Assembly (NCBI GenBank): GCA_034008185.1
Contig: CM067082.1
Coordinates: forward strand, 97,397,311 to 97,461,310
Direction: 5' to 3'
DNA: 64,000 nt
Origin: Gorsachius magnificus
Lineage: Eukaryota; Chordata; Aves; Pelecaniformes; Ardeidae
Both the position numbers and the translations under genes were made by a program. Below the pieces are notes generated by a model. It was not told the DNA's origin. It did not search any database and saw only the letters and a list, made by a program, of their open reading frames with translations. Each line of letters starts with the position of its first letter. Positions within the stretch are counted from its first letter, which is position 1. Shown here in pieces: positions 1 to 13,107 of the stretch.

Positions 1-1653
1 ATTTTCATTCTTTCAGACTTCATAGTAACAGAAATAATAATAAATTAGTAGGATGTGTTGTCATTGTCTGTGTTTGAGTATTTTGTGTGATGGTGGTACT
101 TGAAAACTGTCTATAAATTTTAGTTTGCATTACCCCTTCCAGAAAAAAATAATAAGAGAAAGTTCATAGGCAACAAAGTCATTTAGGCATCATAATGGTG
201 AAGACAAGACTTAGACAAATGTATTTCAAAAGTATTGGAAGAACCAAAATTATAATTTTTTTTTAAGAAACATAGTTTTGGAGTAGAAGAATCACCCTCT
301 GTTTCTGGATGTAGCCATCCTCAGAGCTCTAGGTTACTTTTTGCTGGTATTTAGTATAAATATATGTAGCTAAATACTTCAGCAAGATTGGGTGTCACCT
401 ATGTCCAAGATGTTCATTTTGTTCAAATAAGCTGAATTGTTTCAATTAGAACAGTGTCTGCGAACAAAATCTAATGTTGATTCAATTGCTAAATTCCTCT
501 TTATTTTCATGCTTAGAAGGATGGCTGCCAATTATATAAGTTTGTACAGCATTCTAGGGATGTAGCTCTTCCCAGCACTCATGGGATCCCAGTTCTTCCC
601 AGCACTCTATGGATGCTGTTCCTCTCCAAAGAAGCAGCAGAGCTAGATGTACATTTGAAGTTGTTTTTCCTTAGTATCAAATAAATATTTCTTTAATTTT
701 ATAATTTACAATTTTTTTCTTTTTTTCTATAACAGATGTAAGTGAGCCAGCCGCTCTAACATTCATTATAAAAAAACCTGTCTCTGAGGTCAAGGGGAAA
801 TATACTACTGACTTCTGTGTTGATGAACAGTGAATTTCTTCCAGTGAGAAAGTTCCCAAAGGTACCATAATGCTATCATTGTCATCATCATCATCAAGAT
901 AACAGTAAATATTTGTTGGAGACCAAAATTACTTCAAGAGGTTTAATTTTGCAATATACCTATATCTATATTTCATTCGTAAGTGTCCACATTTTGAGAA
1001 ACAAAGAACAGCCCACAGAAGTGTTAATCTCATGAATTTACAATACTAATTCAGTGCCTGTACAAATCAAATGTTAAAAAATGTCAGCAGTTTTATTTCT
1101 GTTATTTTTCTATGGCATAATTTGTATGATGAAGAGTAGAATTTAGAGGTTTGTGGGGAGCTGTTAACAAAAAGTATAGTTGAAAAATTTTATGTACTTT
1201 GTAAAGTAAAATACTGTTGCACAACTAGTCTGTAAGGAAGCTTTCTATTTATCTTTCGCTTAATGCTCATTTACTCCATGATGGGTATTTTTCTTTTAAA
1301 AATTTTAGACCAAAACTATGGGTGTTCTGATTCATTCAGGGTTGATATCATAGGTCTTCGAGTAGCCTATGGGGAAAGAGAACTTACTGTGCTTTTGGTG
1401 TATATCTTCTTTCAATTCAACGATGTTATAATTATATGGGCAAATACCTTCATTTGAGGATCCTTTATAGTATATTCTACATGTGGTTTGAGTGAGTTCA
1501 CACTGCCATGGGGGAAGTTTCTTGCAACAGAAAATCACTGTATAGCAAAATGAAACTTGTAACTGCTACCAATATAGGAACAAAAATATGCTCTAAAAAT
1601 ATACTCTGTGAAATAGCATTGGAAGTGTGAGTGGTCTGTTTTATTATAAATTC

Positions 1654-1699
1654 CTTAAAAAAATATTAAGTGGTTTCTTAAAAAAATATTATGTGGTTT
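1654..1699. repeat. Tandem duplication of a 23-bp unit
   Basis: Two adjacent 23-bp copies (1654-1676 and 1677-1699) begin CTTAAAAAAATATTA and end GTGGTTT. They differ at one base, A versus T at unit position 16. This is a local duplication in AT-rich DNA, probably from replication slippage. Confidence 0.85.
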
Positions 1700-2054
1700 A
1701 TACTAACCTTGTAGATTTTAAGAACATTCTTTTTTTTGCCTACTGAAATCCCTGCATTTATATTAGAAATTAATAAAGCAAATATGAGGTCAAAGACAGA
1801 ATAATCGGCTTGTCTGTAGCAGAAAATATGTTTTGTGTGTTTCAGTGCTGTGCACTTCAGCTGAAAAACTCATGAAAGATTTGCAATGTAATTAATAATT
1901 AATATTTTTAAAATGCTGTTAATTAAACTTTATACTTCTGTAAGGCTTTTTCTTCCATGGTTCTCACGAAGTTTAGAATTCTGCCCCTAAATGTGTGCCT
2001 TCACTTCTAGCACTAGAAAGGTAAAAATCGATTTTATCAGTAGATTATTTTCTT

Positions 2055-2068
2055 GTTGCCATGGCAAC
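2055..2068. promoter_or_regulatory. Canonical RFX X-box palindrome
   Basis: The 14-mer GTTGCCATGGCAAC is a perfect inverted repeat and matches the X-box bound by RFX-family transcription factors: two GTTGCC half-sites facing each other with no spacer. Nearby are a Cux/Onecut-like ATCGAT (in AAAATCGATTTTATC, about 2025-2040) and AT-rich homeodomain-like stretches (GATTAATTGCATTAA, about 2105-2120). That makes a distal enhancer plausible. The site is seen directly; regulatory function is inferred, and no adjacent gene or transcription start is visible. Confidence 0.55.
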
Positions 2069-5000
2069 TGAGTTTCACACTTTACCTGAAGAAGTGTAGC
2101 CAGAGATTAATTGCATTAAAATTTCAAATATTTAGAGGTTAAAAGCCAAGAGCTTTCATTAGAAAGAATTTCAAACTATAAAGACTTTACAAAGTAATCT
2201 TTGCTGTTTCTTAAACCTAAAAAGTTAACATTTCCTATAAGATATGTTTCCAACAGAAGTTATCTCTATTTTTCAATCATGATAGGTTACTGAAAACAAA
2301 GTGCAACCCAGATACATGTTGTTGGGTTTTTAATAAGAAAATCAGGAACAAATGTTTATTTGGATCACTTGTAAAATTTAACATTGCACCACTGGCACGA
2401 AAATGCAGCAATTTGGCAGTGAATTTGAACTCTCCCCACTAGAGTCTGAAAAAGCTCAGTGCATGGCCAAGAATTCCCTGAGTAATTTTGATCAGTCTGT
2501 GGTACTAAATATAATAATAGTACTGACTGCCTTTGGAGGAGAAGCACTGTTCAGACATTCAGAGGCCAACTTCACTTATGGTCCCTACAGGGATGGGTGG
2601 AGGGAGGAAGCTGGAAGAGGAGACATATACATGTTCAAATGTCTGGGATTCAGGAGATTGATTCTGGAGTCATTCTTGTGGGGAAGAGGGGGAATTAATG
2701 AAGTTTTCAAAATATTTTTTTTCTTTTCTTTTTAAGGATCCATGGCAGATGGCAGTTAGGTACTTGGTCCCTATTCAGTAGGTATTTGATCCCATAACTC
2801 TTAAAAACTTTTTTCAGAATCCAGGATTACATTAATAAGAAAAAGATTATTTATTGTAGAAGTCTAAGATGGTTTCTATTCTTTAGTCATAATTTTTCTA
2901 GGGACTTTTGCTGCCATGTCACTCAACTGCAGTTACTCCACATCCAAACATTTCACTATAGCCTATGGACTAAAAGCTGTCACTTGGTCCTATGTAGGAT
3001 TCTGAAAACAATTCTGATGGTGCAATCTTAAAAGACTTAAATTTGGTTTCCTTTTTTTTATCATTAACAGAGGGAATCCTTCCAGCATTCTCAACTAGAT
3101 ACCATTTGATGTACAATTGTATCACTAGACAGAAAACCACTATTTCAATTGAAATGTGGCAATTAATAGTGTGATGTCACCTGTAGAATTGCTGTGTCTC
3201 ATAAAGATATTATTTTGACATGCTCAGCTGCTAAAATTAGTTGTATTCTGGTGACTTGTACATTTGCATGCACAAACTGACAGATGTCCTACTGACACAC
3301 TTTTCAAACAAACCCTTTTCCTGACTTCAACTGTTGGATACTGATCTAAGTGAGATAAAAAATTTAGGAAAGCAGATTACCCTCATCTATGCAGAGCACA
3401 GCTTTGTAAACTGAAATTAAATAGTGTTCTTGTATGTACATGCACTATTTTATATACATTTTTCAGATTATCTTAACTTTGTTAATTGAGAGTATTGTTA
3501 CTTAGACTGATATCTGGGATAAAATAATGTTCTTATCCCTTTGGATTGCAACATACTATAAGAATAAAGCTTAGCTAACTTGATCAAAGTAGATAATGTT
3601 CTTAAGTCCACAGCTTACAACCATTTTATTCCTATAGCCTGAAGTTGTCTTGCTGGTAAGAGATTGATGGTTGCCTCAAATTATTGCAAGTCACTTGTGC
3701 TGTGAAACCAGGTCCCTGATTTTGTAGCTGGGAAAGCTATACTATTAAGTGTGATTCTGTCATTAGCTATTTGTTATTCATTACTATTTAGGTGCAGTCT
3801 TGTAAAAAGACTTAAATTAGTATGGACCCACCGAATCTGAACATTTCTCTCCTGGGAACTTCTAGTTATATGTTACTTTACCAGCCAAAAAACAATTTGT
3901 TGCTATTCCAACACTAAATTCAAGAAATTTTCCTTCAACAACCTTTAAAAAAATAAAATGCCAGGAAGTCATCCTTAGGTTGGAAAATGATCAAGGATTA
4001 AGGCACTTTAACATTTCAGAATTCAAATAAGCATATTGAGATTGCTTATATTTTCATCCCCTTTTCTCCTTTTTCCTACAGAAGGCACCTGCTTTCTGAG
4101 AATCAGGTAGAGGTGTTTAAATAAATGTGCCCCAAATCAGTAATAACTTTTGAAATTTTGTTGGTTTGTTGTTCTTTTGTTTTTAGTAAAATGTTGAGTA
4201 TCCAACTGTTCACACATAAATGAGTAGAAGTTGCTTGGTTACTCAGTACTAACCCAAAGTGTGCTATTTATATGGTGTATTATTACAAGATCGGCATTCT
4301 GAAATGTCATCCTACTGTTTTTATGAATCTGGACATCTTTTTTTTTTTTAAATCCACTGATCTTTGTTGTTTGTACTTTCTGCTTTGTTGCTACAAACTG
4401 ATCAACAAAGGTCTGTGGCCTGGATCTAGCTTCCTTCTGGCCTTTCCCTGTGAAACACTGAACAGAGAATTATGTTTAAAATATTTTCATGCTTCTGTTC
4501 ATTATCACTGTGATGGTGTTCCCGTAAAACTGCCGGTTATTTAAGCTCATAGTAAGGTTTTGTGTGTACTCCCTGTGCTTTCTTGTTTGTTTAGGGTGTG
4601 AAATACCACAGTGGGATATTCTGTGTGTTTTTTATCAGTGTGAAATGAGGTTATCATACCTTTCAATATAGCTTTTATTGTTAAAGAAATATGAGAAACA
4701 AATTTTACAAGAATCACTGTTCAGGTACTGGCATGTCCTGTTAAAAAAGCCAATGAACTTCTACAAAAGTAAAGTAACTCAAAACAGCTCATAGGGCAAT
4801 TTAATTATGAGTCAAGTAACAAATTATTGGTGTCTTCAAAAACATAAGAATCTAGCTTTTGACTGAAAATTCAGTGTGTATCTGAGTGCTAAACATGTGT
4901 GAGCAAATTAAAGCCTGGATTTTGATGTCTGTGGTACAGAATGTCAAAGTACACGAGATTTGGTTTAGCCTCGTGGATTTTTGGGGGAGATGGTTGTTTA

Positions 5001-5184
5001 TACTAACTTCCTTTTCTAATATTTAATACTTGAACAAATTAATTTTAAAAAGAATTCACCTATATAAGACTAGAACTTATTTTTTTCTTGTTATGAGATG
5101 CACAACTGGAGAAGATTAAAGAAACAAATCAGGGCAAGGAGCTAGTTTCTTTGACGATTCTTGAGCTGATCACTTTTATTATCT

Positions 5185-5244
5185 TTATTAATGACCATGC
5201 TGTCACAGTAGGATGATGAGTGGACTGCTGAAATTATTAATGAC
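5185..5244 (+). promoter_or_regulatory. Paired homeodomain-like sites, possible enhancer
   Basis: The 11-mer TTATTAATGAC occurs exactly twice, at 5185-5195 and 5234-5244. CATTATTAAG (about 5258) and GGAATTAATTG (about 5321) follow. The stretch 5150-5480 is less AT-rich than its flanks and has no simple repeats. Repeated TAAT cores are typical of homeodomain-bound conserved non-coding elements, but no alignment was possible, so this is only a candidate. Confidence 0.2.
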
Positions 5245-5630
5245 AAAGCTGGGAGGCATTATTAAGCAGTCAATATCTTTGAGGAGGAATAGAGGCACTG
5301 ACAACTGGAATAATGGAAAGGAATTAATTGTAACAGGATGGCATTTCAGGATACATGCCTAGGGATTGTTACCAAGTGCTTCTGATACCAGCTGAATGTT
5401 TATCAGTTGAGAATCACGGGTGAGAAGAAATGTACTTGTTTACAGAATGATAAATGCCAAAAATGTGATGTGACAGTCAAAAAGACAAATTTGATCCCAG
5501 GAGACATTAGGCCAGACATTGTTTTTCATAACAGAGTTACAATTCTGTGAAATATTGCGTATAGTTTTGTTTGTCAGTATTTTAGGATTAATTCACTTTG
5601 AAGAAGAATATACACAATATACGTATTTAC

Positions 5631-5663
5631 ACAATAGTATACACACAGTGAGTATACTATTGT
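5631..5663. repeat. Perfect 12-bp inverted repeat (hairpin)
   Basis: ACAATAGTATAC (5631-5642) and GTATACTATTGT (5652-5663) are exact reverse complements separated by a 9-nt loop. The surrounding sequence is rich in related TATAC and CACAATA words. It could be a cruciform-prone relic of a small inverted-repeat element or a chance AT-rich structure. Confidence 0.8.
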
Positions 5664-5780
5664 AAGAATAAGAACATACTATGCTAATATGGTATGATAA
5701 GACTAAGAAACACTATGATAAGTATAAACCCAAGAATATTAGCTTCACTCCTGAGATATACATGATTGCCATCTGCATGC

Positions 5781-5797
5781 AAAAAAAAAAAAAAAAA
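5781..5797 (+). repeat. A17 homopolymer
   Basis: An uninterrupted run of 17 A. No upstream gene-like sequence or polyadenylation signal makes it the tail of a processed pseudogene. Confidence 0.85.
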
Positions 5798-6118
5798 GCT
5801 TGCTAGTTTTCCAGATCTGTTTTAGTCTTGCTTGTGTAGCAGCCATGCAAGTACCTTAATTATGCCTTCCTTTTTTTTTAATCTCTAAGCAAGGCTGGCT
5901 TTTAATGCCTGTTTGTCTTATTCACTGCTGTGTGAATATCAGTATGAATATCAGTATATATGCAAATACAGCCTAGGTGATAGAATATGAAAAAAAATAT
6001 GTTCAGGGTAGGGTAAGAAAATACCAGAAAATAAAATAGTTTTCCCTTACTATTAAACTTGTTTGCTTTGAATGTATCACCCAGAGTTGATCTGAATGAC
6101 CTTACTAATAACTTCAGC

Positions 6119-6532
6119 ACTGGAGCACTTCTATGAAGAAATGCTGAAAGAGTTGGGGCTGTTCAGCCTAGAGAAAAGAGGTCTTCAGAGAGGCTTTATT
6201 GTTGCTGTTCAATATATAAAGTGGGCTTGTAAGAAAGACAGGGAAACACTTCTTACCAGGGCCTGTAGTGACAGGACAAGGGGCAGTGTTTTTAAACTGC
6301 AACAGAGTATATTGGATATAAGGAAAAATTTTTTTATGGTGAGGGTGATGAGACACTGGAACAGGTTGCCCAAAGAAGTTGTGGATGCTTCATCATTGGA
6401 AGTGCTCCAGGTCAGGTTGGATGGGGCTTTGAGCAACCTGATCTAGTGAAGGACATCCCTGTCCATGACAGGAGGTTTGGACTAGGTGATCTTTAAAGAT
6501 CCCTTCCAACCCAAATCATTCTATGATGCTAC
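6119..6532 (+). mobile_element. CR1 LINE fragment, 5'-truncated
   Basis: The 3' part of a CR1 non-LTR retrotransposon. It opens inside ORF2 and reads through the C-terminal region as one open frame to a stop at 6444-6446. Recognisable words are [28 protein letters not shown] and HWNRLPKEVV. A typical avian CR1 3' UTR follows, with GGTTTGGACTAGGTGATC then CCCTTCCAACCC, ending in ATTCTATG. CR1 copies are made by target-primed reverse transcription, so truncation at the 5' side is usual. It is closely similar to the C-terminus of the long copy at 51-55 kb. It cannot transpose. Confidence 0.93.
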
Positions 6533-9500
6533 AATTCTAGTTGATGTTTTAAGTCTTTCTAGGCAGTTATGGACCTCTTGTTGCGCAAAGATCAAAGTGA
6601 AAGCAAAACTTGTTGTCTCAGCTTTTTTTCAATAGTAGTAAAGATAAATATTCTTGCAGGACAAGGGGAAAAATATCATGCCTTGGAATATTTCAGATAC
6701 ACAGAGTATTTTAGTGATTAGCATCACTAGAGAATTGTTATATGTAAATATATCCTTAAAAGGTAAGTCTAGCAGCACAGCCAGAGAACACATTTTGGCA
6801 AGGATTTCAATGCAGGTTAGCCAGAGCTGAAAGCATTTGGGGTCTCTGGCACGCTTTTGTTGTTACCCTGAGCCTCTCATGTTCACGGCTTCATTATTGG
6901 TGTTATCTGAGACAGTTCAAACTGAAGTTAAATTGAGTATGTCTCTATATCAGACAATCATACCTCTAGCTGCTACACAGGTGGAAGTCTGTCAGTTCTT
7001 CTCCTCTGTACCAGCTGAAGACCAGAATGCAAACCCAGAGCCCTCCTGGAAAAGCAAATCTTTTAAAGTGGCTATGAAACTTCTTTGAATCTTCTGAGTA
7101 AATATGAAAGTTAAGAAAAACTAGTCTTTCTGGTTTTGTCTGTGAATTGTTCTCAAAGAAAGATTGAAGCTATTAAGATGAATTTACATTCTTTTTAGCA
7201 TAATTTCTTTCTTATATAGTGCTGGTTTTCTACTGCTGCTCATCTCTAAGGGTCTATCAGGACTAGCTCTTTCATATACCTGTCTTAAAACTGTCTGAAA
7301 ATGTTGTGGTCCTACTATCAGTGATGTGTTGAAAACCTCCACTGTGTTTGTAGCAAGATTGGGAAATACTCCTTTTTAGTCTCTGTGCTTCTGTGTGAGT
7401 GGGATTAGAATATTAGGAAATCCTGGGCAAGGGCATTCTGTGAGCATGATTCTGGGCTACTAGACAATAACAGGTGAAATGAGGAAAGGAGGAATTATTC
7501 TACAGAAAATTCTCCAGCTGCTACAAAACCACACTTGTTTTTATTCATGTCTGTAGGAAAACCAACAAGGGACTGTGCTGGGTCTTATTTTCCCACCTCA
7601 CCAAATTAATGAAGGCAAAGAAGGACAGTTTGTTAGCCAGCAGGAAGCAGAAGTCAACTACAATGAGCAGGGAAAGAGCAAGCATATTCAAACCTAGTGG
7701 CCTGCAGTCAACTTGTCATTAGTCAGTAAAACTAACTAGTTTAAACAGTCTTTTTTTGGCATGGATAATTTACAGGAGTCAAATCTGTGGCTTCACTACT
7801 AACAGATGACTCAATTTGAGACAGAACAGGTTTTGTAGGTAGGGTCTAATATCTTTATTTAAATCAGCTTTCATCAGGTCTGTTAGCATTTTTTCTGTTG
7901 TGTCCATAATTCTTAGTATCTATGGAATTCTATTTTTCCTCCAGCATTAGAGCTGAAACAGAGATTGGAATATTGTGCTGAAAAATGTGTTCCCCCTCAT
8001 CATGGATTGAGATAATTCTGGTGGTGGTGACATGATTTCATACACACAGTTTCCACCAGGACACTGATAATGTTGCATTCTAGGATGTATACACCAGTAT
8101 CGAATAAGTAGGATATGATTTATGTTTCACAACTGTCTGTTGTGTTTTGAAAAAAACTGCGTCTTCCTATTTTTCAGGGTGATAACAGAGATAATTGTTT
8201 CACATTTGTTGTTGTGACATGGTTTGGTACCGTTTGGTCTGTTAAAAGATTGGTTGCTTTTGGTGATAAGTCTTGGAAGAATACAAGAACAATCAGATAT
8301 GGTAAGGTCTGGGAAAAGTTTTCTTCTGCTGTACTCTGGAGTTGTTGAATGATTTCACATACATGTTTTACCATTAAGTGACTAGTTGCAAGCAGATTTG
8401 CATGTTCTTTTTGTAGGTTTTTGCAGATGTTTTGTTCAAGTCCAGTTTTTCACTGGGACAAGTATGTAAACTACATCTGGCCCAGGGTTTTTTCTTCTCC
8501 AAAGTTCAAGCTACTACCCAAAGGAGCTATGCACTGTATATTCATGTATTAATCTGTAAAATTAGAAGAATGTTTTGATTGGTTCTAGTCAATAAATTGT
8601 TCATAATAATCCTGTTGTCTATGGCAAACTCGAAAAACAATGAAAAACTGTCAGACTAGACAGATTACAACACATCTAATCTTTTTCAGGATAAGAATCA
8701 GTAGAACTATGAGAACAATCTCCAAACCTTTTTCCCTCAGAGAACAAGGCCATCTGCTGCCTAACATTTAATCAACTACCATAAGTAAACTTGGACACTG
8801 TAACTACTCTATGCAGCTAAAATGCTATATATTATGAGGAAGTAAAAAAACCCCAACCCACAAAAACCTCAACAGATACCCATCTTTACCTGAGAATCAA
8901 GTTCCCATCAAAATTTTCTTTCAAAAATTCTAAAAAATGCACATCATCCGTTATTCTATCTTCAGAAATTTTTAATGTTCTTCCTAAGATCTGCTATTAA
9001 TTCCTGTAGGTACTTCCTTACTTGATAAGCCAGCTTTTTTCAATAAAATGAAGATTACCAAAATCAGCATTATCACCATTGGTGTCATCAGTCTCACAGC
9101 AAAATCTGACATTGGCATGACATCATACCTGTTGCAGCTAATACTATAGGTTTACATCACTAAGACCCAGGCTATCTTAGTGACTTTCACTACAAATTTG
9201 GTAAGCTCTTTCTCTAGAACACTTCTTAGTATTGTAGAAACTTCCATTCTTGGATTCTACTGTAAGATGGTAAAAAAGGCAAGCTACCTAAAATAATAAA
9301 CAGAAAACGCAGAGAACTCTACTTCCACTTCTCCCAAACTAAAATGCATGTAAATCTCATCACTTCAAATCATACAAGTTGCAAAATTGCTTCACAAATA
9401 AGATGTCAAATTAAACAAAGACATGGTAGGATGACGGTCCTTTAGCTCAGTGCTCTCCCTCCATCAATGACTAATGACAGATTTTTGAGTTAAAGAACAG

Positions 9501-12500
9501 GGGAATCTAATGAAGGGAGTTCCTGCTGTGTATTCTCTCAACTTCTAATGGACTGTGCCTTGCTGATTTTTCAGGTCAGAGGCTGTGATTTAAAGAAAGT
9601 CTAAATTTTCTCACAGAATCCGCCCCCCCCAACCTTCTTTAGCCTCTGATTTCTTTTTCTTAGGTGTTACAAACTTGTATATAAATGGCAAGGTCTTGTA
9701 TTTCTTCCATTTTTATGACATTAGTCAGAGCATAGCTGATATCATAAGGTTTGTTCTGCATCACTCTGCACTGACTGATAGTGAGCTAATACGACATAAA
9801 AATTATATAGAAACAGCCAGTAAGCCTTGGAAGTCTCTGGGAAGATTTATTTTAACTTGTTCTAAAACACTTCGGTGGTTTTGACAGTCTCACTGAATTG
9901 CTAGTCCTCCTAAGTTTCTCCATGACTGCTAGAAGGTAAGTTGCTACTAAAAGAAAAAAAAGGGGGATTTGCATACATTTATGTGTACAAATGAAACACT
10001 ATGTTGTATCTCCACTAATAATAATTATATCTAGGCTGTTTGTCAAAGACTGCCAAAATTCATTATAAATTGAGCTTTATAACACTCAACTGTCATAAAA
10101 TCAAGGGTTCACTTCAACTACCACTAGTATTCAGATTTTAAAGCAACAGTCAATCAGAACTGAAGAAGAGTAAAATTAAATAAAATGGAACTAGAAGTTC
10201 AGGAAAGAATACATGTCCATGCTTAACTTCCAACCTATTTCAAAAATTAACCAGTGGCTAATATGTGCTTAATGTTAAATGCAGCTTTTTGACCCCAGGC
10301 CATATTTATTAACGTTGACATCAGGTTATTCTAAAGATATAACCCTCTGAAATGAAAAAGTAATTTTCCTTTGAATGCTACAACTTCAAGGACTGAGATC
10401 AAGAAATGTAGAACAAGTCAATAAAGAGCCTTGTGCATACTGAACTCTTCTGAACCAGCATTACTGCATTGTCTACCTGTCTTGTGCAGTGGGGACATAA
10501 ATTTTTAATTTATGAACTTTCTAAGTCCCTCATTCTAGCCTTTGGACTGGAATTTTCTACAGACACTATATTTGTTTAAAATATCTTTTGTTTGTACGTA
10601 CTATGATTCACTTAGGGAATAATGTATTTCTTAAGGATACCAGATATTTCAAAGTTCACAGAATTAGTACCAAAGCTCAGTTTATTAGTATTTGGTGTGA
10701 AAAACAAAGGACTTCATAGACTGGCAAAAATTCCATTAAAATTACAAATATTCATACCTTCCATGCAAATAAACAAAGGTGCCTGGGATTTAATGCACTA
10801 AAGCATAGTAGTTCCAAGAGTTTCATTCAGATTTTCCATGAAAATAAAACAAGTTCGTATACAAAACTCTTCTGCTTCGACTGTTGGGGTTTTGGTTTTT
10901 TTCATTATAAATCACACTTCTGAAACTTTGAGACATCAAAAATTTTCTTGGAGAAGAGAAAAAATGTGTTCAGTGTACAGGCATGTTACAGTAAAATGCT
11001 CTTTTTTGCTTTCAGTATGAAGAATCTGAACTTTGATTTCTTCCTTGCTGAGTTTGGAGCTTAGCCAATGAAACTTGCTTTAGGTTTGTAAATACTTTAC
11101 ATAATGCAAAGTCTTCTGTCTGCCTGTAAGCCAGGGAAGAGTTTAATATTTTCATTAGCAGTTGCAGCATTCCATTTTTGACAGCCCAAGTGGTGTCTGA
11201 AGCAGCTCGCCGAGTTTCTCTGCTATACCCTAAATAAGCAGCTACCGAGTGTGGTGGATGAATGCCTGGCTTTTCAAAATACCAAAAAGGTACTGTTTTG
11301 AGGATTTGCAGCCCACCACATGGCTGTAGAACTTCCATTAGTCAAAGTAGCCAAATACAATAGATTTCATATTACGGTAACTCAAGTGCAAGTGGAAGCT
11401 GGTACTGAAACACTGCATGCTAATACCAGTGAGCTAGTGAGACATATAGTATTTTAAACAGTATGTACCCATCCTGTATTTAAGACCTTTCTTTTCATCA
11501 GGTGCCAGCCCTCCACCAGCTCAGCTCTGTCAGAAAAGTAAAAGTAAAGCCAATGGAGTATCAGTTGGCTGAGGAAACTGAAATCATCAGGAGGCCGGCA
11601 AGGTAGAGTTTTCAAATTGTTTCTGATACCAGGTTGAGGATACTTCTTTTCCCTATGTAAAACTTACAGGTAACCTAGAATTTACATTATTAAATGCCTG
11701 AATACGGCACCAAGATTCTCAGAGAAGGTGAAAGACAGAGAAAAGTGCCATGGTTATACTACTCTCCCATGAGGGTAAAAAGGAAATAAGCTGTCAATGA
11801 TCAGGATTAAGTGGTAGAGCACATACTAATGCATTACTGAAGCAAAAATCATCCTTTTAACAAAAACTGTCCAAATTTTAAAATTTGACATCATTATGAA
11901 AGCCATCCTGAGAGTAAAGGAAATAACATTTCATCAAAGGACATCTCTTATTACATCCTTTGGTTATATGAAATGTGGCTTTCACTCAAACACTGCTTAT
12001 TTTCAGTGAGAACCGTTCATTATAATTTCAAGATATCCTGTTTCACACGAATGTTTCTGTCCTTCAATTTTTAAAAATTGCAACATCAAAATAAGAGTTG
12101 TGACACTAGGCTACAGAAAACTTTCTTTAGAAAGGAAGTAACTTTTCTGAAAGTATCTTGCAAAGTTTTATGTTTCTGTATGGATTTTTTTTTCGCCTTC
12201 AGTCAGGTTTTTGTCCTAGGATGAGTCCTGCATTTTGGCGGCTATAACTTTAGAAGTACTGCATCAGCATTGCTTACTGTTGATTATTATAAATTCTTGG
12301 TTTAAAAGGAAGCCTTTTGCAGTTTTTGCATGTTTGTTTATACATTAGTTGGCTCATCTTTCTTGTCCAGGTGTACAATTCCAGAAGTTAGAAGTTTAAA
12401 GCCATTAGAACAAAGTGGTCTTAAGATCTAAAGTTGAATATTTAGTTTTATAAACTGTCGGATACAGTGATTTGAGAAATACAAGAACCGTAGAGGAGAA

Positions 12501-13107
12501 CTAATGGATGAAAAGCTTGTTTTTTTCCAAAGAGGTATTGCCCAGCTCAGGTATCAGGGGTAGCACCAAAGAAGGGACTTTGCTGAAGGTACTCACTCGA
12601 AAATGGCATGATTACAAGAGCATACAAGGGATGCCATTGCACTAGGGCCATCTTTCACACAAGGCTGCAGAAAGCAGGAGGAAGAACTGGCAGAGTTTTA
12701 TAGCGGGCCTGTTTCATTCCATGTATGGATCCTGGGCTGACTAGGCTAAACTTTTGCCTTTGCAGGAGCTTCAGATATCTGATATGTAAATGAGAAACCA
12801 TGGGTAAAAATGCTTAGGGCTCATTCCTGCATATAGTAAAAAGGAGGTCTGGTGTTCTTCCTTATTTTGAGAGGAAGTGTACTGAGATAAAAGTAAAATT
12901 TTCTTTTTTCTACGTGAATAAAAATAGAGTCTAAAGATTGCTTTGCGAAAATTCTGCCCATCATCCTGTATTTTGTGAAAGGTCGTCCATATCTCTATAT
13001 TTATTAAAGGTTTATGTCTAGTATGAGCTTGGAACACCTATCATGCAATAAACACATGAATAGTGGGTGACTTTTCCAAAACTAATTTATCAAGGAACAA
13101 AGAAAGT
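6533..13107. other. Unique AT-rich non-coding DNA
   Basis: No transposon or exon is confidently seen. A minus-strand frame of 108 codons at 11012-11338 and a plus frame of 83 codons at 6837-7088 lie in slightly less AT-rich stretches but resemble no known protein. Two 16-bp perfect palindromes occur at 11872-11887 and 12065-12080; both are A/T-rich and could be chance. TGTGCTTAATGTTAAATGC near 10266 weakly recalls an old amniote repeat. Confidence 0.65.

Larger units (their letters stand above)
1..6118. other. Unique AT-rich non-coding DNA
   Basis: No convincing coding exon or transposon is visible here. Open frames are short, and the 110-residue frame at 2403-2735 runs into a poly-T stretch and resembles no family I know. 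The region holds an X-box (2055-2068), a 23-bp duplication (1654-1699), paired homeodomain-like motifs near 5.2 kb, a hairpin (5631-5663) and an A17 run. The 13-mer CTTCCCAGCACTC occurs at 568-580 and again at 595-607. Old decayed repeats could be hidden here. Confidence 0.7.
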
